A stretch of 11,157 nt of DNA from Flemingiibacterium sp045579105 (GTDB lineage Bacteria; Bacillota; Clostridia; Oscillospirales; CAG-272), in the NCBI GenBank assembly GCA_045579105.1, contig JAZNLM010000032.1:1-11157 (forward strand), in the 5' to 3' direction. Positions 6,242 to 11,157 of the stretch are shown here, piece by piece. The translations under genes were made by a program, and so were the position numbers. Under the pieces are notes generated by a model that was not told the DNA's origin, ran no database searches, and saw only the letters and a program-made list of their open reading frames with translations. Each line of letters starts with the position of its first letter. Within the stretch, counting starts at the first letter, position 1.

Positions 6242-7612
6242 GTGGCTGCCAAAGCGAAAAATATAAATATGACCGAAGGCCCACTCTTAAAAGGCTTACT
6301 CGCATTTGCGGTTCCCCAAATGCTTATGGGACTTGCAAACGTAATGTACGGCGCGGCAGATACGGCTGTACTTGGAATTTTCAGCGGAAGAGAATCTATG
6401 GCAGGCGTTGGTTCAACCGGGGCTCTTTATTCAATGCTACTCGCACTTTTTCTTGGATTTACCGGTGGTATTGTAATTGTTGCCGGCCGTGCTATCGGAA
6501 AACGTGATAGAACTGAGATACGCGAGGTTGTACATACCGCTGTAGCGTCTTCTTTTATGTTTGGTGTGCTCGTAGGCGCAATCGGAATTATATTTGCCGA
6601 GCCACTTTTGAGGATTACATCAGTACCTGAAAACGTAATGGCTGAAGCGAAGCTATATATGCAGATAGTTTTTATCAGTGCACCGATGCTTATGCTTTAC
6701 AATTGTATTTCGGCTATACTTTTAGCAAACGGAAATTCCAAACGTCCTCTTATAGTATCGCTCATTTCCGGAGCTGTGAACGTTTTGTTTAATGTTGTCT
6801 TTGTAGTTTTCTTTGACCTTGGTGCAGCAGGCGTCGCAATAGGAACAGTTATAAGTCAAACTTTTATGGCAGTTATGTCAACTGTGTTTATTGTACGCGG
6901 CGATGATGAAACAAAACTTCATCTTAAAGAATTTAAAATTTCGCCAAGACGTTTTGCCGATCTTTGCAAAGTTGGTTTCCCCATGGGATTTCAAACGCTT
7001 ATTTTCTCATTTGCGAATGTAATTGTTCAGTCCAGTATAAACACATTCGGCGATGCCGCTATAGCAGGTAATTCAGCGGCAGGAAGTGTTACCGGATTTT
7101 TGTACATAGAACTCAATGCTGCGTCCGCCGCCTCTACTGCATTTATAAGCCAGAATTACGGAGCAAAGAAATTTGACAGAATTAAAAAAGTGATTTTCTA
7201 TTCTTGCGGAATCGTTCTCGCAATTTGGGGGGCAGAAGTGCTTATTTCTGTATTTCTTGGAAAGCCCCTTCTTTCCGTTTATACTCCGGGGGATAATGAG
7301 GCTATAAATCTAGGATATGTAAAAATGCTTTGGGTGGGCGCCTTTTACGGTCTTAACGGTCTTGCCGAAATTACACTTGGCGCGACACGAGCTATAGGAT
7401 ATTCAATTACACCTACTGTTATTTCAATAATAGGCGTGTGCGGCGTGCGAGCGTTTTGGATATACACCGCATTTGCTGCTATAGGCACGTTTGGTTCTAT
7501 CTTTGTATGTTATCCGCTGTCTTGGTTTATTACGTTTGTGGCGAGCGGTGTTCTATTACTTGCAGGTTTTTCAAAAATACAAAAGCTCCACGAAGGCTTT
7601 AAGTCGATATGA
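6242..7612 (+). CDS. MATE-family multidrug/cation efflux transporter
   Basis: A 456-residue inner-membrane protein with about twelve hydrophobic segments in two six-helix halves. After a short polar N-terminus (NINMTEGPLLKGLLAFAVPQM) the first helix carries the MATE-typical pattern of the DinF/NorM/MepA group (GAADTAVLG, then GGIVIVAGRAIGKRD). These proteins are Na+- or H+-driven exporters of cationic drugs or metabolites; the substrate is unknown here. The start is GTG 6242, with a strong GGGGGAGG (6227-6234) 7 nt upstream; the longer open frame back to 6188 would begin inside the promoter. It has its own promoter behind the argF terminator, so it is a separate unit. No convincing terminator follows, only an A/T-only inverted sequence near 7614-7631, so some read-through towards the hyd leader is possible. 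Confidence 0.9.
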   Translation: MAAKAKNINMTEGPLLKGLLAFAVPQMLMGLANVMYGAADTAVLGIFSGRESMAGVGSTGALYSMLLALFLGFTGGIVIVAGRAIGKRDRTEIREVVHTAVASSFMFGVLVGAIGIIFAEPLLRITSVPENVMAEAKLYMQIVFISAPMLMLYNCISAILLANGNSKRPLIVSLISGAVNVLFNVVFVVFFDLGAAGVAIGTVISQTFMAVMSTVFIVRGDDETKLHLKEFKISPRRFADLCKVGFPMGFQTLIFSFANVIVQSSINTFGDAAIAGNSAAGSVTGFLYIELNAASAASTAFISQNYGAKKFDRIKKVIFYSCGIVLAIWGAEVLISVFLGKPLLSVYTPGDNEAINLGYVKMLWVGAFYGLNGLAEITLGATRAIGYSITPTVISIIGVCGVRAFWIYTAFAAIGTFGSIFVCYPLSWFITFVASGVLLLAGFSKIQKLHEGFKSI

Positions 7613-7635
7613 TTCTTTTGTTTTTCAAAAAGCTA

Positions 7636-7664
7636 TTGCATTTTGTGCGTTCGTGTGCTATAAT
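7636..7664 (+). promoter_or_regulatory. Extended -10 promoter of the hyd leader/operon
   Basis: TTGCAT (7636-7641), a 17-nt spacer, perfect TATAAT (7659-7664), with TGC just before the -10. Predicted start of transcription is near 7671, about 180 nt before the first gene. The GTGTGCTAYAAT core is shared with the promoter of the MATE gene. Confidence 0.85.
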
Positions 7665-7670
7665 TATATT

Positions 7671-7830
7671 GTCAGATAATCAGCAATTACCGAGAGTGAG
7701 GGTATACCGACCTCGAGGAACTATAATATAACGCTTCTGCCGCGAAGGGTGTGCCCAACGTGAAAGATCAACGCGAGTTAGTTTCACACTATAGCTATGC
7801 GCTCCGACAGAAGCTGTCGGGGCGCTTTTT
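7671..7830 (+). ncRNA. Structured leader RNA with terminator, upstream of hyd maturation operon (riboswitch/attenuator candidate)
   Basis: About 160 nt between a strong promoter and a strong terminator, without a credible coding frame. Seen helices: GAGG (7698-7701) with CCTC (7711-7714); a possible closing helix CTATA (7721-7725) with TATAG (7790-7794); inside it CTTC (7734-7737) with GAAG (7744-7747), GGG-TGTG-CCC (7747-7756), and GTGAAA (7760-7765) with TTTCAC (7782-7787) topped by AAC-GCGA-GTT (7770-7779), a GNRA tetraloop. Then the terminator stem. GCTTCTG (7733-7739) can instead pair with CAGAAGC (7808-7814), opening the apical half of the terminator. This layout is typical of cis-acting attenuators or riboswitches. 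I recognised no hallmark of T-box, SAM, TPP, FMN, cobalamin, glycine, lysine, c-di-GMP, ydaO, THF, ykkC, Moco, NiCo, SRP, RNase P or tmRNA. A free-standing small RNA is the alternative. Fold and ligand are unproven. Confidence 0.6.
7799..7830 (+). terminator. Strong intrinsic terminator in the leader of the hyd operon
   Basis: A 12-bp stem with one G-U pair, GCGCTCCGACAG (7799-7810) and CTGTCGGGGCGC (7814-7825), loop AAG, then five Ts (7826-7830). It ends about 20 bp before the first hyd gene's ATG, so in the default fold it would block transcription of the whole maturation operon unless read-through or antitermination occurs. Confidence 0.93.
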
Positions 7831-7851
7831 GATTTAGAAAAGGAGATTGTT

Positions 7852-8112
7852 ATGAATAAAAGAGTTGCGCTTGTGGGTATCGTAGTGGAAGACAAGAGTG
7901 CCACTACGCGCCTTAACGAGATTTTGAGCGTGTACGGCGAATATATAATCGGACGTATGGGCGTGCCCCACAAGGAACGCGGAATTTCCGTGATAAGCGT
8001 TGTTATTGACGCACCTCAGGATATTATATCTGCGCTATCCGGTAAACTCGGAGCGCTGCCGGGGGTTACATCGAAGACAATTTATTCAAAGGTTGGTGAT
8101 GCGAGTGAGTAA
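7852..8112 (+). CDS. TM1266-type iron-only hydrogenase system regulator (putative)
   Basis: An 86-residue protein opening MNKRVALVGIVVEDKSATTRLNEIL in pieces typical of the TM1266 family, with GEYIIGRMGVPHKERGISVIS in the middle and PGVTSKTIYSKV near the end. The family has an ACT/NikR-C-terminal-like ferredoxin fold and is found next to hydE, hydF and hydG in anaerobes, from which its regulatory role was named; the ligand and mechanism are not established. AAAGGAG lies 6 nt before the ATG. Its last 14 bp overlap the hydE start. First gene after the leader terminator, so it is probably co-transcribed with hydE-hydG-hydF. No DNA-binding helix-turn-helix is visible, so a direct repressor role is uncertain. 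Confidence 0.88.
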   Translation: MNKRVALVGIVVEDKSATTRLNEILSVYGEYIIGRMGVPHKERGISVISVVIDAPQDIISALSGKLGALPGVTSKTIYSKVGDASE

Positions 8113-9163
8113 TGCGCTTGACGTCATTTTAAACGGTGATGTGCCAACATACGCTGAACTTACCCAGCTTATTGAAACTTTTCAGCGCGGCGGTGATGAG
8201 GCTGCTCTGCTTTATGAGCATGCCCGTGCACACGCCGAAACAGTGCGCGACGAGCACTACGAAAGGCGAGTGTTCCTTCGCGGACTTATAGAATTTACTT
8301 CATACTGCAAAAACGACTGCTACTATTGCGGTTTGCGCTGCTCTAACAAAAAAACGGAGCGTTATCGCTTAACAAAAGAGCAAATTTTAGAATGCTGTGA
8401 CTATGGGGCTTCGCTTGGGTTTCAAACTTTTGTTTTACAAGGCGGAGAAGACGCATATTTCACAGACGAACGGCTTGTTGATATGGTTTCCTCTATAAAA
8501 TCGGCGCACCCTGAATGTGCGATAACACTGTCACTCGGAGAGCGCTCATACGAATCGTACAAGGTACTTCGACAAGCCGGTACGGACAGATATTTACTTC
8601 GCCACGAGAGCGCAACGGACGCACATTACGCGCGACTTCACCCCGATAACTTAACACTTGAAAATAGAAAAAAATGTCTTTACGATTTGAAATCACTCGG
8701 ATATCAGGTCGGCGCGGGATTTATGGTTGGCTCACCGTATCAGACGAGTGGGAACCTTGCAAGTGACCTCTTGTTTTTACACGAACTGCAGCCGCAAATG
8801 GTTGGTATAGGTCCGTTTATACCGCATCGCGATACTCCGTTTGGTGAGTTTAAGTCAGGTTCGATAGAGTTGACGCTGCTTATGCTTGCGCTGACGCGTC
8901 TTCTGCTGCCAAAGGTACTTCTTCCGGCAACAACTGCACTCGGTACTATCGCATCAGACGGGCGTGAACAAGGAGTGCTAGCCGGCGCAAATGTAGTTAT
9001 GCCAAATCTTTCACCGGTTGACGTGAGAAAAAAATATCTTCTTTATAACGACAAGCTTTGTTCGGGAGATGAAACTGCCGAGCACCTAAAGGAGCTTGCA
9101 AACCGCTTTGAAAAAATAAACTGTGAACTCGATTTTTCGCGCGGTGACTCTAAAAACATTTGA
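8099..9163 (+). CDS. hydE: [FeFe] hydrogenase H-cluster maturase HydE (radical SAM)
   Basis: A 354-residue radical-SAM protein. The cluster motif C70-x3-C74-x2-C77 (CKNDCYYC) is followed by the HydE-typical GLRCSNKKTERYRLT, then FVLQGGEDAYF, the LSLGERS segment, RHESATDAHYARLHP, GAGFMVGSPYQT, GPFIPHRDTPF, and KYLLYNDKLCSGDE near the C-terminus. With HydG and HydF it builds the 2Fe subcluster of the H-cluster; HydE acts on the iron-CO-CN-cysteine unit delivered by HydG. The start ATG 8099 has AAAGG 6 nt upstream and overlaps the preceding regulator gene by 14 bp; an open extension back to 8000 is inside that gene and not conserved. The extra C-terminal cysteine trio that binds a second, dispensable cluster in Thermotoga HydE is not complete here. 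BioB and PylB share the fold but not these motifs. Confidence 0.96.
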   Translation: MRVSNALDVILNGDVPTYAELTQLIETFQRGGDEAALLYEHARAHAETVRDEHYERRVFLRGLIEFTSYCKNDCYYCGLRCSNKKTERYRLTKEQILECCDYGASLGFQTFVLQGGEDAYFTDERLVDMVSSIKSAHPECAITLSLGERSYESYKVLRQAGTDRYLLRHESATDAHYARLHPDNLTLENRKKCLYDLKSLGYQVGAGFMVGSPYQTSGNLASDLLFLHELQPQMVGIGPFIPHRDTPFGEFKSGSIELTLLMLALTRLLLPKVLLPATTALGTIASDGREQGVLAGANVVMPNLSPVDVRKKYLLYNDKLCSGDETAEHLKELANRFEKINCELDFSRGDSKNI

Positions 9164-9178
9164 GAAAGGAATCATATT

Positions 9179-10597
9179 ATGTACGACATTAAATCACTAA
9201 AAGCAGAGGAATTTATTTCTGATGAAGAAATAAAAGCTACACTCGCTTATGCCGACGAGCATAAGGACGACATGGCACTTATCAACGAAATTTTAAACAA
9301 GGCGCGCGAGCTTAAGGGACTTAACCACCGCGAGGCATCTGTGCTTCTCGCGTGTGAAAACGAAGAGAAGATACAGGAAATGTACGCTCTTGCAGAAAAG
9401 ATTAAAAAGGACTTTTACGGTAACCGTATAGTAATGTTTGCTCCGCTTTATCTCTCGAACTACTGCGTAAACGGCTGTGTATATTGTCCGTATCATCTTA
9501 AGAACAAGTGCATCACGAGAAAGAAGCTTACACAGGAAGAAATTAAGAAGGAAGTTATCGCGCTTCAGGATATGGGACACAAGCGTCTTGCTATCGAGGC
9601 AGGCGAGGATCCCGTGCACAATCCGATTGAGTACATTCTCGAATCTATCAACACTATCTATTCCATCAAGCACAAGAATGGCGCTATCCGCCGCGTTAAC
9701 GTAAACATCGCGGCAACTACGGTTGAGAACTACCGCAAGCTTCGTGATGCGGGTATCGGTACGTACATTCTGTTCCAGGAAACATACCACAAGGAAAGCT
9801 ATGAAAAGCTTCATCCCACGGGGCCGAAGCACGATTACTGCTATCACACTGAGGCAATGGATCGCGCAATGGAAGGCGGTATCGACGATGTTGGACTTGG
9901 TGTACTCTTTGGACTTGAGCTTTACCGCTATGAGTTTGCAGGACTTCTCATGCACGCGGAGCATCTTGAGGCTGTACATGGCGTAGGACCGCATACAATC
10001 TCCGTACCGCGCATTAAGAAGGCGCAGGATATCGATCCCTCTGCGTTTGACAACTCTATCTCTGATGATATTTTCGCGAAAATCTGTGCGCTTATCCGCA
10101 TCTCCGTGCCGTACACGGGTATGATCATCTCCACTCGTGAATCCAAGGAAGTGCGTGAGCGCGTACTGAAGCTTGGCGTTTCGCAGATTTCCGGTGCATC
10201 GCGCACAAGTGTCGGCGGATATGCAGAAGAGGCACCTGAAGAGGAGAATACCGAGCAGTTTGACGTGTCGGACAATCGCACGCTTGACGAGGTTGTAAAC
10301 TGGCTTATTAAGCTTGGATATATTCCTAGCTTCTGCACCGCGTGCTACCGTGAGGGAAGAACCGGCGACAGATTTATGGATCTTTGCAAGTCGAAGCAAA
10401 TTCAAAATTGCTGTCATCCGAACGCGCTTATGACGCTCAAAGAGTATCTTATGGACTACGCGTCACTTGACACGCGCGTTGTTGGAACTGACCTTATTCT
10501 GCGCGAGCTTGCGAATATACCGAATGAGAAGGTAAGAAAGCTTGTGATACAGCATCTTAAGGATATCCGCAACGGACAGCGTGACTTCAGATTTTAA
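9179..10597 (+). CDS. hydG: [FeFe] hydrogenase maturase HydG (tyrosine lyase, radical SAM)
   Basis: A 472-residue enzyme that cleaves tyrosine to p-cresol and dehydroglycine and turns the latter into the CO and CN ligands of the H-cluster. N-terminal radical-SAM motif C96-x3-C100-x2-C103 (CVNGCVYC) followed by RKKLT, HKRLAIEAGEDP, and FQETYHKESYEKLHP. The C-terminus carries the HydG-specific C386-x2-C389-x22-C412 motif that binds the auxiliary cluster with its dangler iron; its presence separates HydG from the related ThiH. Length is normal for HydG. AAAGGA (9165-9170) precedes the ATG by 8 nt, and the gap to hydE is 15 bp. C411 next to C412 is an extra cysteine and could be mistaken for the ligand. 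The codons here are more biased than in hydE. Confidence 0.97.
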   Translation: MYDIKSLKAEEFISDEEIKATLAYADEHKDDMALINEILNKARELKGLNHREASVLLACENEEKIQEMYALAEKIKKDFYGNRIVMFAPLYLSNYCVNGCVYCPYHLKNKCITRKKLTQEEIKKEVIALQDMGHKRLAIEAGEDPVHNPIEYILESINTIYSIKHKNGAIRRVNVNIAATTVENYRKLRDAGIGTYILFQETYHKESYEKLHPTGPKHDYCYHTEAMDRAMEGGIDDVGLGVLFGLELYRYEFAGLLMHAEHLEAVHGVGPHTISVPRIKKAQDIDPSAFDNSISDDIFAKICALIRISVPYTGMIISTRESKEVRERVLKLGVSQISGASRTSVGGYAEEAPEEENTEQFDVSDNRTLDEVVNWLIKLGYIPSFCTACYREGRTGDRFMDLCKSKQIQNCCHPNALMTLKEYLMDYASLDTRVVGTDLILRELANIPNEKVRKLVIQHLKDIRNGQRDFRF

Positions 10598-10606
10598 GGA
10601 GTAAAT

Positions 10607-11157
10607 ATGTCAGGACTAAATCAAACACCGTCGGGCGAACGTGTGCACATCGGCATTTTCGGGCGGCGTAATGCGGGTAAATCAGCGCTTATAAACGCGC
10701 TTACCGGTCAGTCGCTTGCAATCGTATCTGACGTTGCGGGTACAACCACCGATCCGGTTTCAAAGGCTATGGAGCTTTTACCTCTCGGTCCCGTGCTTAT
10801 CACAGACACGCCCGGAATTGACGATGTCGGTGAGCTTGGAGGTATGCGCATTGAAAAAACACGCGCTGTTCTTGCGAAAACGGATATAGCAATAATTGTA
10901 ATAGATTCGTCTCGCGGTAAAAGCGAAGTTGAAACAGCGTTGATTGAAGATGTTCGCGCACGTGCTGTGCCGTATGTTGTGATCTATAACAAATGCGACA
11001 TCAAAATGCCCGATGAAACGGATGGTATAATTGTCAGCGCGGCAACGGGAGAGGGAATAGAAGAACTCAAAGAAAAACTTGCTTCGTTCGCTACAAAAGA
11101 TGGAGAAGCCCGCCTTATCAGCGATCTTGTCGAGCGTGGCGACGTTGTAATACTTGT
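10607..11157 (+). CDS. hydF: [FeFe] hydrogenase maturation GTPase HydF (3' end cut by window edge)
   Basis: My translation from ATG 10607 stays open to the right edge (183 codons plus two bases). It is a TrmE/Era-like GTPase domain: G1 GRRNAGKS (19-26), G2 AGTTTD (44-49), G3 DTPG (67-70), G4 NKCD (128-131), G5 SAATG (144-148). HydF is the scaffold on which the 2Fe subcluster is assembled before transfer to the hydrogenase; the dimerisation and C-terminal [4Fe-4S] cluster domains lie beyond the window. AAGGAG (10596-10601) overlaps the hydG stop and sits 5 nt before the ATG, so the two genes are tightly linked. Identity rests on the GRRNAGKS-type motif, the VAGTTTDPVSKAMEL segment and the neighbours; another Era-like GTPase is unlikely here. 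Confidence 0.95.
   Translation, partial: MSGLNQTPSGERVHIGIFGRRNAGKSALINALTGQSLAIVSDVAGTTTDPVSKAMELLPLGPVLITDTPGIDDVGELGGMRIEKTRAVLAKTDIAIIVIDSSRGKSEVETALIEDVRARAVPYVVIYNKCDIKMPDETDGIIVSAATGEGIEELKEKLASFATKDGEARLISDLVERGDVVIL

Noticed and set aside
7613..7635. Terminator after the MATE gene
   Set aside because: The inverted sequence is almost only A/T with an unequal arm, too weak to call an intrinsic terminator.
7671..7830. T-box, SAM, c-di-GMP, THF, NiCo or guanidine riboswitch identity for the hyd leader
   Set aside because: None of the conserved core sequences I know for these classes is present, for example no T-box TGGNACC sequence and no GGGGTTCCG-type guanidine core.
7798..7833. Eleven-codon frame starting ATG at 7798 across the hyd leader terminator, as a leader peptide
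   Set aside because: No ribosome binding site, and it is read straight through the terminator stem; probably coincidence.
9293..10417. Long minus-strand open frame (374 codons) opposite hydG
   Set aside because: Antisense shadow of a strongly conserved hydG; low-complexity mixed composition and no family resemblance.

Overview
The window looks like chromosomal DNA from an anaerobic Firmicute of the Clostridia type. It has [FeFe]-hydrogenase maturation genes, AGGAG-type ribosome binding sites, Bacillus/Clostridium-style promoters (TTGAAA-N17-TATAAT, often with an extended -10), U-tailed intrinsic terminators, and a PdaA-like peptidoglycan deacetylase. No mobile element, CRISPR array, tRNA or rRNA is visible.

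Layout: (1) 1-1415, minus strand: two overlapping NodB-family polysaccharide deacetylases. The upstream one is PdaA-like; the downstream one runs off the left edge. (2) 1416-1743: a divergent regulatory region with one good plus-strand promoter next to argG, a second further upstream, and two matches to the ArgR/AhrC operator (ARG box). (3) 1744-6149, plus strand: an arginine cluster argG - argH - SDR oxidoreductase - argF, closed by a strong terminator. OTCase, argininosuccinate synthase and argininosuccinate lyase together convert ornithine plus carbamoyl phosphate to arginine. The SDR, translationally coupled to argH, resembles the YmfI-type (EF-P 5-aminopentanone reductase) branch of FabG-like proteins. 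(4) 6188-7612: a MATE-family efflux pump with its own extended -10 promoter. (5) 7636-7851: a promoter, then a roughly 160-nt structured leader ending in a very strong intrinsic terminator just before the next gene. (6) 7852-11157: a hydrogenase maturation operon: TM1266-type regulator, hydE, hydG, and hydF (cut by the right edge). HydE and HydG are the radical-SAM enzymes and HydF the GTPase scaffold that build the 2Fe subcluster of the H-cluster. No hydrogenase structural gene lies in the window.

The least explained element is the leader RNA at about 7671-7830. It has several short hairpins, a GCGA tetraloop, a terminator, and a segment able to pair with the terminator's apical part. It matches no riboswitch class I could recall and would place hydrogenase maturation under transcription attenuation. 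Other points of interest are the ARG boxes upstream of argG, a hairpin between argG and argH, a small hairpin separating the argH Shine-Dalgarno sequence from its start codon, and the SDR embedded in the arginine operon.
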